Shown one piece after another: positions 41,325-51,989 of a stretch of 64,000 nt of DNA. Position 1 is the stretch's first letter. Each line of letters starts with the position of its first letter. The notes below the pieces were generated by a model. The model was not told where the DNA came from. It saw only the letters and a list, made by a program, of their open reading frames with translations, and did no database searches. Location: assembly GCA_009667805.1 (NCBI GenBank), contig CM019063.1, forward strand, positions 54,668,881-54,732,880. Reading direction: 5' to 3'. The position numbers and the translations under genes were made by a program. Source of the stretch: Leptobrachium leishanense (lineage: Eukaryota > Chordata > Amphibia > Anura > Megophryidae).

Positions 41325-41575
41325 TATAACATAATAAAGTTATATAGCGCCAACAGATTCCGCAGCGCTTTACAATCGCAAACATGTGACATAATAAATA
41401 ATGATACATGAGGAAAAGACGACCCTGCCCTTAAGATAATTGTCCTGCTAATACATCACTTACAAACACATTTAATACATCACTTACACAGGTGCTCAGC
41501 CAGAGATCCCGAGAGCTTACAATCTAAAGGACAAAGGTAAGTGAAACCAAAGGCAGCAGGGGGAGTGTGGAGCTG
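41325..41575 (-). mobile_element. L2-type LINE 3' tail
   Basis: TTATATAGCGCCAACAGATT, CCGCAGCGCTTTACAATC and GAGAGCTTACAATCTAAAGG follow the L2 tail order seen at 8632. It is adjacent to the Tc1 element at 41581. Confidence 0.75.
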
Positions 41576-41580
41576 GTGAA

Positions 41581-42818
41581 CACACACTCACGGCCAGTTT
41601 ATTAGGTACATCTGTTCAATTGCTTGTTAACACTAATTACTAATCAGCCAATCACATGGCAGCAACTCAATGCATTTCGGCATCTAGACACGGTGAAGAT
41701 GACTTGCTGATGTTCAAACCGAGCATCAGAATGGGGGAAGAAAGGGGATTTCAGTGACTTTGAACGTGGCCTGGTTGTTGGTGCCAGATGGGCTGTTCTG
41801 AGTATTTCATAAAATGCTGATCTACTGGAATTTTCACACACAACCATCGCTAGGGTTTACAGAGAATGATCCGAAAAAGAGGAAATATCCAGTGAGCGTC
41901 AGTTGTGTGGACGAAAACGCCTTGTGATGTCAGAGGTCAGAGGAGAATGGACAGACTGGTTCGATATGATAGAAAGGAAACAGTAACTCAAATAACCACT
42001 TATTACAACCAAGGTCTGCAGAATACCATCTCTGAACACACAACACATCCAACCTTGAAGCAAATGGGCTACAGCAGCAGCAGATGGGCTACAGCAGCAG
42101 CAGACCACATCGGGTGCCACTCCTGTCACCTAAGAACAGGAAACTGAGGCTACAATTGGCACAGGCACACCAAAACCTGACAATAGAAGATTGGAAAAAC
42201 ATTGCCTGGTCTGATGAGTCTTGATTTCTGCTGCAGCATTCAGATGGCAGGGTCAGAATTTGATGTAAACAACATGAAAGCATGGATCCATCCTGCCTTG
42301 TATCTACAGTTCAGGCTGTTGGTGGCGGTGTAATGGTGTGCGGGATGTTTTCTTGGCACACTTTGGGTCCCTTAGTACCAATTGAGCATCATTTAAATGC
42401 CACAGCCTGCTGAGTATTGTTGCTGACCATGTCCATCCCTTTATGACCACAGTTTTCCCCCATCTTCTGATGGCTACTTCCAGCAGGATAATGCTCAATG
42501 TCACAAAACTCAAATCATCTCAAACTGGTTTGTTGAACATGACAAGGAGTTTACTTTACTCCAATGACCTCCACTGTCCCCAGATCTCAATCCAATAGAG
42601 CACCTTTGGGATGTGGCTGATCGTAAAGATTTGCATCATGGATGTGCAGCCGACAAATCTGCAGCAACTGCGTGATGGTATCATGTCAATATGGACCAAA
42701 AAATGTTTCCATCACTTTGTTGAATCTATGCCATGAAGAATTAAGGCAGTTCTGAAGACAAAAGGGTGTCTAACCCTGTACTAGCAAGGTGTACCTAATA
42801 AATTGACCAGTGTGTGTG
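41581..42818 (+). mobile_element. Decayed Tc1-type transposon, full length
   Basis: The left end CACTCACGGCCAGTTTATTA with GGTACATCT and the right end AGGTGTACCTAATAAATTGA with CCAGTG are imperfect inverted repeats. TA is present at the right edge (42819-42820) but mutated at the left. The length of about 1.24 kb is normal for Tc1 elements, but the gene has many lesions. Confidence 0.85.
41740..42740 (+). pseudogene. Tc1 transposase, heavily mutated
   Basis: Homology is spread over all three frames: GATTTCAGTGACTTTGAACG (N-terminal HTH region), GTCTGATGAGTCTTGATTTC at 42217 (first catalytic Asp, then a stop), CAGCAGGATAATGCTCAATG at 42482 (second Asp, Q-Q-D-N-A) and CCAGATCTCAATCCAATAGA at 42580 (P-D-L-N-P-I-E, catalytic Glu). 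A 17-22-bp tract (GGGCTACAGCAGCAGCAGA) is duplicated at 42066-42103. Multiple stops and shifts make it clearly dead and older than the element at 10138. Confidence 0.85.
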
Positions 42819-42829
42819 TATAGCAAGTA

Positions 42830-43650
42830 TGCAGGGAAGGACCAGAAGGTTGGGCTTAGTAATGGTAATGAGAGTGAGATGTGGAAGTTGCTGAAAGGGA
42901 GAGCTATAAGATTAGGAGAGGGACTGGGTGGGAGGGTGAGACTGCAAAGTGGAAAAATGGAGGAGCTGGGAGGGTGCGGAGGGTATGATTGCTCTATGAA
43001 GAAAGACACAGATTTAGTAGGAGTTAGCAAGACTGGGCTGGTTGTATTGGTGGTATTTACGACACTGGAGCAGGGGGAAGGAGAAACAAAGGGTGAGAGT
43101 CCAACAAAAAGAAAGGGAAATTTAAAAGACATTGAATCAATCAGAAATTAATAAATGCAAACATAAAATAAAACCAGTAATATTAGAACAGAGGTAATGT
43201 GGAGCGACAGACGACATGTTGAAAACAGGATACTTTGCTGAAATAGGACTTTTAATGAATACTACCAAGCACAGGTCAGGCATATTGGACGTGCAAGAGA
43301 GGGGCCCGTTACTATATGTCTGTTTTATGATGTCTCCTCTGGGATTAATGGGGCCAAGAACACCGGGGAAAAGCGGGAGAAGGTGGCCAAGCACACCAAA
43401 GAAGAGGGAAATGGGTCCCTGCCAAAGAAGGTGAGTATGGAGAGTATGGGGGGGGAGAAAGGGTGAAAGGGACTACGTGCAAGGAAAGGCAAGGGTAGAA
43501 CATATCATGCATGCAAGTGGGCCATGCTACATTAAGAGATAGGATTGTCAGCTCCTGCATGTTTTCCATGGATGCACATTTTTGGAATATGATATTTTGA
43601 AGGTGCCTGTGAATGCAGAAACAGGAGCTAGAAGAGTATTAATGAGTAAC
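42830..43650. other. Unassigned sequence with two plus-strand open frames
   Basis: Frames 42810-43151 (114 codons; it starts inside the Tc1 end, so no true start) and 43216-43434 (72 codons) contain a hydrophobic TGLVVLVVFTTLEQ segment and a basic, Pro/Gly-rich segment (GPRTPGKSGRRWPSTPKKRE). They could be remnants of a retroelement gene, but I recognise no domain and would not name one. Confidence 0.25.
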
Positions 43651-43731
43651 ATTGTTGCATTTCCTGGCTGCTTTGGTTTGTCAGACGATATGCACTATAT
43701 ACACTGGATATAGTAACCCATGTAACACTAT

Positions 43732-44469
43732 CAGGGTTATTCAAAGAGAATCGAAAAGCCACCGCATGTTCGGTGACTTTTCGTTCTCTTCAATTCGGTG
43801 CTATTCGGCGATCCCATTTCGGCGACCCTGCGGTGTATTCAGCAAGCACCACAGGGCTGTCGTACTGCAGGGAAAAGCCGCCACAAACCCGCCGAACACT
43901 CACTGCAAAACCCAGCGAACGCACACCGAAACCCGCAAAAACATCTGGATTAACCCCGCCGAACACGCCGGAGAAACCCGAGCAGGAGCCGGTCAGAGCG
44001 CAGCGCAGCCGCCGGAAAAACCCGACACCGCAGACGAATGGAGTTAAAAAAAAAAAAACAGTACGCTTGACTGTTTGAAAAGTGAAACGCTGTTTGCAAA
44101 GAAACTACTGAGCGAAAATGTCTGAAATTTACATATAAAATCCGATGAATGATAATAAAAAGGGCTGTTACAGAAAAAAAGAAAAAACTTAAAAAAAAAT
44201 AAAAAAAAATAAAAACAATCGGGAACCAAGTTTTTGCAAAAAAATCCCAAAAGATGCTTAACCATTATTTCTCTGTGGGACAATTTCCCTGCCGCCAATT
44301 ACTGCCGAATTGTGGCGATCTGTGGTGAACTGCACCGTATTTCACTGTCAATTCGCCAGTATTTGGCAAATTGAGTGAATCGACGAACTGCCTCGAAATT
44401 GCACCATACCGTGAAATTCACCGTTCGGTGGCCTTCGGTGGCAAGTTTGCCCCCTACTAAATAACCCCT
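43732..44469 (+). mobile_element. Foldback element family M, copy D
   Basis: The left end CAGGGTTATTCAAAGAG and the right end AAATAACCCCTT are flanked by TAT (43729-43731 and 44470-44472). The left subterminal block (GTTCGGTGACTTTTCGTTCT) matches copy G at 50474-51255 in reverse. It is 738 bp and non-coding. Confidence 0.8.
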
Positions 44470-44825
44470 TATGTTATGCTAGGAAAACCCCTTTTTACCG
44501 TAATACAATATTATACAGGACTGGTGGATTCTCGTGCCAACACTTTCGTCTGCTCTTTCAGAGAAAGAACACAAGGCACGGGTATATCTGGCGGGATACT
44601 TCAGAAATGCCACCGTAAAACATGAAATGAAACCATGAAAAGACGAAACTTAAAAAAAGAAAAATCTTATTTTAAAAGGTGTCATTTTCTGAAATCAGAA
44701 TGTGCAGATTTTCATGAAACGTCTTTTTTTAAAGAAGATTTTTTTGAGGCGTCTTTCTTTATCTGGTTTTTTTTTAATACACATTCTTCTTTTTCGTGCA
44801 GCTTTTTTATGGTATCAAATGCATA

Positions 44826-45666
44826 CAGGGTTATTCGGAGAGAGCCGATCTGGCCCCGAAATGTCACCGAACAGTGAATTTCTCCGTACGGTGACATTTT
44901 GGGGCCATTCGGCTATTCAGAGAGCAGGCAGTTTGGCAAATTTTGGCGAATTGACTGCACATACGGTGCCTGTTCGACGGCAGTGAAATCCCCCATAGAG
45001 AAGCAATGGTTAATCTATTCAGAGACACCGAACAGCAGGGGAAAGTTGCCGAAGTGCCCTGCTGTTCGGTGGTTTCATTTGGCAGGTTTATTCAGGCGAA
45101 CCCCATAGACTTCAATGTTAAAAATATTCCAGTATTTAATTCAATGTCTGATAAACTGCTTATTATTTTAATCTGCAGCAAAAAGTCTCTTTTTTTATAG
45201 TTTTTTTAGGAACTTTTAGGCATTTTTCTGTTTTTTTTAAAGTGATTTTTTTTTTTTTCTGTAACAGCCTTTTTCATTATCATTCATCGGATCTTATATG
45301 TAAATTCCAGACATTTTCTTTCAGTTTGTTTTTTTGCAAACAGCGTTTCAATTTTGACACTTTCAAGCGTATTGATTTTTTTGTTTTTTACTCCGTTCGT
45401 CAGCTTGTAAGCTTTTTCCGGCAGCTGGTCTGCGCTGTGATCGGCGGCTCATCTGCTTGTTCCGACATGTTCGGCGTGTTTTTTGCGGTGGTTCTGGTGG
45501 GTTGTCGGTGAGTGTTCGGTGAGTTTTCAGCTGGTGTTCGGCGGGTTTTCCCTGCACTCAGGGGACGCTGTGGTGAATTCACCGCAGGGTGGGGAACTTT
45601 GATTCCCTGAAGTGCAGGGAAGCACCGAAATGTCGGCAACATTTTGGTGCTATCTGAATAACCCCT
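44826..45666 (+). mobile_element. Foldback element family M, copy E
   Basis: CAGGGTTATTCGGAGAG and a right end GAATAACCCCT are flanked by ATA (44823-44825 and 45667-45669). The interior matches copy B (CTATTCAGAGACACCGAACA, GGCAGGTTTATTCAGGCGAA, GAATTCACCGCAGGGTGGGG). It is 841 bp and non-coding. Confidence 0.85.
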
Positions 45667-45669
45667 ATA

Positions 45670-46560
45670 GTGTTTCTACCTAAGGACTTGATTTAATTCT
45701 ATCGGCTGATTTCTGAAAAAAAAAAAAATCGTCTGGTTTGGTTGAAAAAATTCGGCCCGAATTGATATATTCGATAAAAATGCCACTGGGACGTAGAAAA
45801 GTTGGCCAGAAGCAAAAAAAAAAAAGCTTATTTTCGGCCGGTATCTTACAGATTTATGCCTTTAGACATGACTATTAGAAAATCTGATGTTTACAAAAAG
45901 ATTTCAGTCTATTTTTCTGCCTGAAAATCCATTTATCGGCAACTTTCGGCAAACAATAAAAATCAACGATGTATATACGATGAATTTCAGATATCCAAAG
46001 AAGGAAGTGAAGTTTCTGCACGTAAAGGTGAACAACTCGAAACACCGTTCCCCGTCCATAAAATAAGTAAGCTACGGATATTCTCTATCCCGTGGTGTTA
46101 TATCGTTGTTTGTAACATTGGGAACTCACATCTGTAACCCTGGCCGTCCACTGGGTCCGTATTTGTGCGAGTAACAAGTCGTCCAAAGTCGTCCGACTAA
46201 TCCCACTGCCTCTTACTTCCATCGGACGACTTCAGACGAGTTTCTGTGACTATGTCAGACTAGCGATCTTTCCCATTTGAATGGGATTTGTCAGATGAAG
46301 ACCAACGACCTGGTACAGCATACATGAAAAAAACGCCCTGATTTTCGGTGTTTCGACAGTGAAAACAGGTGAATCCCATAGGATTCAATGCAAAATAATA
46401 TTTTCCTTTTAATTTTTTTTTAATTAAGCTGTAAATTCTTTTCATTTTCAGCAAAAAGTATTTTTATTTATTTTTCTGAACATCTTTATGTATTTTTGGT
46501 ATTTTTTATGGTGACATTTTTCATTCTCAATTCTTTTGGTGTTTTTTTTTAAATTCTGTA
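45670..46560. other. AT-rich unassigned repeats
   Basis: 45690-45990 has TTCGGCC/GGCCGGTAT motifs like those at 13760 and 28950, probably an old interspersed element. 46140-46270 has CGTCCAAAGTCGTCCGACTA and a near complement, a possible small foldback. No gene. Confidence 0.35.
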
Positions 46561-47256
46561 ACAGACCTTTTTATTCTTTTGTAACACCTTCTGCAGACGA
46601 CGTATGGGGAACGTCATGGGGTTTCCCCGCTGTATGGGAGGACGTTCCCCACACCTCATCCGGTAAGAGTGTTATTCCGAGAAATACTCAGAGGTATCCC
46701 TCTCCGGGGTCCCGTTGTTGTCTGGCTTCCTTGAAGCCAGACCCCGCTTTTATACCCCGTCTCAGGTCGTCCATAGTCGCTTGCAGTGGAAAACTCAGAT
46801 TCATCTGTGTTAATAAGCTACTACAAGAGAAGGTACTGTACATAAACTGGCAGAACCCAATAGAAAAGTACTCTGAAGAACTTCGGCAGAGATTGCTTAG
46901 AAAGAACAGTGAAAACAATGGTGAACTATAATGTGGCAGTTGCTTAAACAGTGAATGGCTCCACCATAGTTTGACTAAGATAAACCACCATTCCATCAGT
47001 GAAAGAACAATTGCTAGTAAATAATCCCTGTAGAACAACAATACTTAATGAGACCTGAAAATTGTTGTTAAGTGCTTTCAAGATGGCAAACTCCCAGTTT
47101 AAAAAATATTACCCGCCATTTGTAATATTTACATGGCTCCTCCAAAATCCTGCCCAAGAACCGCTGTCTTTTGGCAATGTTTCCGTTTGCTTTCTGCATG
47201 AAATCTAGGTGGTTCCATTCAATGGATTCCTACATATTGCAGAGTCCATACAAGGG
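46561..47256. other. Unassigned, includes a TTAA-element-like fragment
   Basis: GGGGAACGTCATGGGG and GAGGACGTTCCCCACACCTC (46605-46665) resemble the left interior of the TTAA element at 16225-16280. The remaining sequence has only chance frames. Confidence 0.35.
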
Positions 47257-47376
47257 GTCAGCAACCTTGGCCCACCAGATGTTTTTGAACTCCATCTCTC
47301 ATGATGTCCAGCTACTTGTTAGGTTGGCAGAGCCTCTTTCGGAATGTAGTTCCAAAACATCTGGAGGGCCAAGGTT
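47257..47376. mobile_element. 120-bp hairpin foldback element
   Basis: GTCAGCAACCTTGGCCCACC at the left and CTGGAGGGCCAAGGTTG at the right are inverted repeats. The interior (CCAGATGTTTTTGAACT and AGTTCCAAAACATCTGG) continues the hairpin. It resembles a widespread vertebrate hAT-type foldback element. Confidence 0.8.
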
Positions 47377-47381
47377 GTGGA

Positions 47382-47969
47382 TGTCACGGTTCCCGGATCC
47401 CACCACGCAGCCCTTAAAGCCCAACACTCCAGAGCCAAAAAGCTACCAACAGAGTAGCCGTAGAACAATCCCTAACTGTCTGGTCCTTAAAAATTGGCCA
47501 GGTATAAGTATACTAGCTAGACAGAAAGAGTTAAGCAAAGACAATGTCGTAATACAAAACCAGGTCAGCAACACGGGGGTAGTCAGACGAGCCAGAGTCA
47601 GGAATCCAGAGAATAGAATAGTCAAATGGAATAGCCGGGTCGATATCAGTGCATTAGCGTAGTACAAGGAAAATAGTCTAGGGCAACGGAAGGCAGAATG
47701 GTCAGAAAACAAGCAGAGTTCAATAACAGGTTAAATCACGAGAGAATTCAGGTACAAGGAGCTCAGGTATGGATAACCATGATCTGGCACTGCTTAGAAG
47801 GAACTGTGGGTTTTTAAAGACCTTCACCAGACCGCGCCCCCCTCTCAAGCCGCACCTCATGCAGCCACCTCCCTGCCTGTCTCTATTTAAACCGGATGTT
47901 GATCAGCGAGCAGCATCAGACATGCTGCCTTCAAGCACACTGGAGAGGCTGGAAGCCCCCAACGTTACA
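47382..47969. mobile_element. Solo LTR with perfect 5-bp target duplication
   Basis: The 588-bp segment begins TGTCACGGTTCC and ends CCAACGTTACA (TG...CA; TGTcACg/cGTtACA). GTGGA flanks both sides (47377-47381 and 47970-47974). A 5-bp duplication fits Gypsy-type or endogenous-retroviral LTRs. No coding interior remains. The strand is undecided because the ends are palindromic; a TATTTAAA word lies at 47885. Confidence 0.75.
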
Positions 47970-48079
47970 GTGGACCCCTGTTCTATGCCATGAACAGTAA
48001 TAGTGCCCACTAGTATTAGCTGTGACCAAGAAAGTGCAATTGACCTACCTAACCTCTGAAGAACAGAGCCTAGAGCATT

Positions 48080-48255
48080 GATTCTAAACACTGGTCATCA
48101 GGTCCTCCAACAGGCTAGATTTTAAGGATCACCTTGGGGAAATGAAAACTGAATCCTGCAATCACTGAGCAGCAAATCATATGACCGGTGCTGTGATTCA
48201 GATATCTGAAAACCTGGCCTGTCCGGGGGACCTGAGGACCACGGTTGGAAACCAC
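48080..48255. mobile_element. Foldback element family R, copy 3
   Basis: TTCTAAACACTGGTCATCAG with GTCCTCC on the left and GGACCTGAGGACCACGGTTG with GAAACCACT on the right match 15327-15508. The interior CTGAATCCTGCAATCACTGA is in reverse relative to that copy. Confidence 0.7.
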
Positions 48256-48259
48256 TGCC

Positions 48260-49110
48260 CAAGAGAGAGATAGGGTCTTGCTGCTATGAATGTATTGGAC
48301 TTGCCATCTGTCGTCCCTATTCGTTGCATTTTGAGCAGTCGATTTTGCACTAGTTTAATATTTTTGACCTTTAGTAACTTCAAGATTCACCAATCCTTGC
48401 AAAAAAATTTACAAAACGCTGGCCCTTTAAGTCCTCTAGTATCACCGCCAATACTTTGTTTCTGCAACATTACGAGTTAGATAAACCACTCCACGTTCGT
48501 CACCGGAGAAATAATGTCATGGCGCATCATCAGCGTCTGGGGAATGTTGATTAAGACGATCCTCTGGGTCTCATCATCCCTCGCCTGCCATTTAAATAAA
48601 AGGACGATAAGCCCAGGCGTTCTAGACTTAATGTATAAGCAATATCTATTAAACAGTATCCGAAGGTAGTAAAGCAGATTACATATTAAATGGCGTGACA
48701 TTTGCAGAGATGGTGTAGGGTACAAGCATTCCGGCGTCAGAATAGTTTGCCGGAACCTTTAGGTTAATCGAATGCAAAACACTATGCTTATCTTAAAGGC
48801 AGTCTGACATACCACTTGGGACGTCTTCAAAATCAACGCTATTTGTTGAGAACGTAGCATTTTCGCTATTCAAACTCAGCCAAAGTTTATCCGCATATTG
48901 TCAGATTTCCACGGCGTGCCGTATGCAAAAAAATTAATTAAAACGGGCACCGGGAAGACGTCGGAAAGGGAAGACAATCGAATATTAACAGATAACCAGG
49001 AACCATGTGGGCGGCCATGATAATCCGGCACAGATATGTGTTGACTGTTGATGTACTCAGAGCCTTTTCTATACTTTCCTGGAAGAGATTCAATAAAAGT
49101 TTCAGAATAT
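48260..49110. other. Low-copy region, possible conserved or exonic DNA
   Basis: No repeats match elsewhere in the window. On the minus strand, CCTTTTATTTAAATGGCAG (near 48592) is a fair splice acceptor, opening a frame ARDDETQRIVLINIPQTLMM and RHDIISPVTNVEWFI to a stop at 48477. A second acceptor, TTGAATCTCTTCCAG near 49080, opens about 65 codons (GSEYINSQHISVPDYHG). Neither has a strong donor, and I recognise no protein. Exon status is weaker than at 30639. Confidence 0.25.
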
Positions 49111-49114
49111 CCAG

Positions 49115-49312
49115 TGCCAGCTGGATGGAGTAGAGGTAACATCGCTGCTCTATCACCGTGGAGACACAGGTTCGATCCTGGCCAGAGCACCTCTCCAGTA
49201 AGTGTCCATGGGCAAGACACCCAACGGCACATACTTGCCACCCAGGACATACCTGAGAACGAGAGAAATCTCAATGTATCTTTCCTGGTAAAATACTATC
49301 TAAAAAAAAAAC
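49115..49312 (+). mobile_element. tRNA-derived SINE with a LINE family L tail
   Basis: The head has TGGAGTAGAGGTAACATCG (A-box region) and GGTTCGATCCTGG (near-consensus B box). It is followed by CTCCAGTAAGTGTCCATGGG, the same middle as the SINE at 14535. The tail (CCCAGGACATACCTGAGAAC, GAGAGAAATCTCAATGTATC, TTTCCTGGTAAAATAC and an A-run) is that of LINE family L. It is therefore a SINE whose 3' end is borrowed from the LINE that presumably moved it. Confidence 0.88.
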
Positions 49313-49389
49313 CCCAAAACTGCCCATTGTAGAATACATTAGTGGACCCGAAACTTCAGAGGGGGCTTTTGAGACAATTTTAACTCTTG

Positions 49390-50165
49390 TGTAAGGGTCT
49401 GTTGACAAAGCATCACAATTTCACTGAGATTTCAGTGCTTTTCACTTCGCCGCACTTCGGCAATCTCATGTTGCTGAAATCACTATTTACCAAATGGTCA
49501 TCGTAGTGCGCCGAAGATGGAGTCACCAAAGCCCCTTGAAAAAGTTGGAGAACGTCGCCAAAAGCACCGAAGAGCGCCGAAGTGGCCTCCACCGAACTGC
49601 AAAAAGAAACAAAAAAACGGAACTCTTCTATTCTCCGGATAGGTGGTTAAACCAATAAAAATGCATTAAAATGCCTCTGAATAATAAATAAAGGTCCAGT
49701 AAAAAAACTTAAAAAAGGTTTTTTATAGAAAAAAAAAAAACAGATTTAAAAAAAAATGGGAAACAAAGATTTTGTCTAAACAAAATAGAAAAAGGTGTTC
49801 AAAAAAATAAAAAGTCTGTTTGCTGAAAATGAAAAAGTAAACGCTCATTTAAAAAAAATAGTTTTTTAAATGATATTAGATTTTAACATTGTATCCTATG
49901 GGATTCTCCTCTTTAAACCTTTTGAACCGAATCACCGAAAATCAGGTCATTTCACTGACACTGCGGTGCAGTTCGGCTTCTGTGAATAGACGAACCATTA
50001 CTTCTCTATGGTACAATTTCGCTGCCGCCGAAGACTGGCAAACTACGTCGAACTGCACCGTAATTCGCTGTTAATTCGCCTGTACTTGGAATAGACGAAC
50101 TGACACAAAAATTGCAACGAACGGAGAAATTCACCATTCAGTGGCAAGTTCGGTTTTAATGAATA
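49390..50165. mobile_element. Relative of foldback family M, copy F, ends unclear
   Basis: GAATAGACGAACCATTACTT, CTCTATGG and GAAATTCACCATTCAGTGGC match the interior of copies D and E, and the left half has repeated CGCCGAAG words. I could not find the AGGGTTATTC terminus, so the copy is diverged or truncated. Confidence 0.5.
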
Positions 50166-50473
50166 CATTTATGTGTTTTTGGTATTTCGTTCATTTTAAC
50201 AATTTGTTGACTATTGGAATAGGTAGAGTCCTCGCGCTTGCAAAATGTCCCAATGTAATTCTTCTTGTCCTATAATATAAAATGGAGAACATTTATTTAT
50301 TTATAAAGAATTTTACCAGGAAGGATACATTGAGATTTCTCTCATTTTCAAGTATTTCCTGGGTTCAAGAACATTGAAATGTTACAGAAATACAAAATAG
50401 TAAAATGCAAAATATTAAAAAAACACAAATATACAGATTAACAGAAAATAAATATGTAGGAAATAGTCACTAT

Positions 50474-51255
50474 TAGGGTTATTCAAAGAGATCCGAATGA
50501 CTGGAGAAAGGCAACCAAATGCTGAAAACCATTACCTTTCCTTTACTGGCCATTCGGCTATTCAGAGAGCAGACAATTCGCCAAATCCTGGCAAACTGCC
50601 TGCACATACGGTGTCTGTTCGGTGCCTGCTCGAGGGCAGTGAATCCCCATAAAAAAGCAATGCTTCAGCTATTCAGAGAACACAAACCAGCAGTGAAAGT
50701 TTCCCTAAATGCTCTGCCATTCGGTGGTTTAATTCGTCAGGTTTATTCAGGCGAATCCCATAGGTTTCAATGTTAAAAATATTCCCGTTTTAATTCAATA
50801 TCTAATAAACCGTTCATTATAAAATTCTGCAGTAAAGAGTCTCTTTATGTAAAGATTTTTTTTAGGATATTTTAAGCATTTTTCTGGATTATTTTTTTTT
50901 AAAAAAGTTCGATTTTTTTTTTTTTTAGGTTTACTTCTTTTTTCTGTAACAGCCCTTTTTATTATCATTCATTGGATCATATGTAAATTTCAGACATTTT
51001 CACTCAGTAGTTTTTACGAGCGTCTTCGATGGGTTAATCCAGATGTTTTTGCGGGTTTTCGGCGTGCATTCCCCGGGTTTTTGCGGTGACTTTTGGTCGG
51101 GTTTGCGGCAGCTTTTCCCTGCGCTTCGACGGCCCTGTGGTGCTTGCTGAATACACCGCAGGGTCGCTGAAATGGGATTGCCGAATCGCACCAAATTGAA
51201 GAGAACAAAAAGTCACCGAACGTGCGGTGACTTTGATTTTCTTTGAATAAACCTG
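50474..51255 (-). mobile_element. Foldback element family M, copy G, with TAT empty-site proof
   Basis: The host 39-bp unit reads CACTATGTTACATG. Here it reads CACTAT, then the element (TAGGGTTATTCAAAGAG ... CTTTGAATAAACCTG), then TATGTTGCATG. The target duplication is therefore TAT (50471-50473 and 51256-51258). It is 782 bp and non-coding. This is the best evidence that family M makes 3-bp TAT/ATA duplications. Confidence 0.9.
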
Positions 51256-51289
51256 TATGTTGCATGTTTACAGGTACATTCTGTATATA

Positions 51290-51987
51290 CCGTGTTTCCC
51301 CGAAAATAAGACACAGTCCTATATTTTTTTGGCCCCCAAAAAACACACTAGGTCTTATTTTCGGGGTAGGTCTTATTTTTTATGTTGGAGGGGTTTTTTT
51401 TTTGACTGTGTACATCTGGTATCACTCCGCCTGTGACAGGAGCTGGCGTTAGAGGAAGCATCGGCTAAGGCTGCAGCCACACTAGCGCTCTTTGAGCAGA
51501 AGGAACGCACTGAGTGTGTCCGTGTGACCACACTTCCCTGCGCCCATTGCAGCTTTGTGAAGGCTGGAGGGGGTGGGTCACATGGTGCAGCATGCGCACG
51601 AATTGCGTGCACTACCAGCGGACGTGATTTCAGCCTCCCTGTCAAACAGCTACGACGGACACAGACGGGGCTTCAAAGCATGATCCTCCCTAGGAGGATC
51701 GCACTTTGTAGCGCTGAGCACACTAACTGCGCTCAGCGTGGTGGTCACACTGGCATCAGAGTGGAAGGAACGTCCAGTCTCACTGATGTTCTTTCTGCTC
51801 AAAGAACACTCGTGTGACCGCAGCTTTATGTGGCTCTGCTCCCTCCACTGCTGCCTCACTTCCTCTGGCACCAGTATCACTGATTCTCTTCAAGTTGCCC
51901 TACAACTAGGTCTTATTTTCGGGGTAGGTCTTATAATTTACCAGTTATCAAATAAACACACTAGGTCTTATTTTCGGGGAAACAGGG
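51290..51987. mobile_element. TA-flanked foldback element (Tc1/mariner/pogo-like target)
   Basis: The left end CCGTGTTTCCCCGAAAATAA and the right end TTTTCGGGGAAACAGGG are inverted repeats. They are flanked by TA (51288-51289, 51988-51989) within the host word TGTATATAGTCAC. A second internal copy of GGTCTTATTTTCGGGGTAGG occurs near each end. A further foldback is nested inside (about 51465-51830), with arms GCTGCAGCCACACTAGCGCT and a complementary GAACACTCGTGTGACCGCAG. There is no transposase. Confidence 0.88.
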
Positions 51988-51989
51988 TA

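Noticed and set aside
42810..43434. Retroviral envelope-like gene
   Set aside because: A hydrophobic stretch and basic region alone are not diagnostic; no cleavage motif, cysteine pattern or LTRs could be tied to it.
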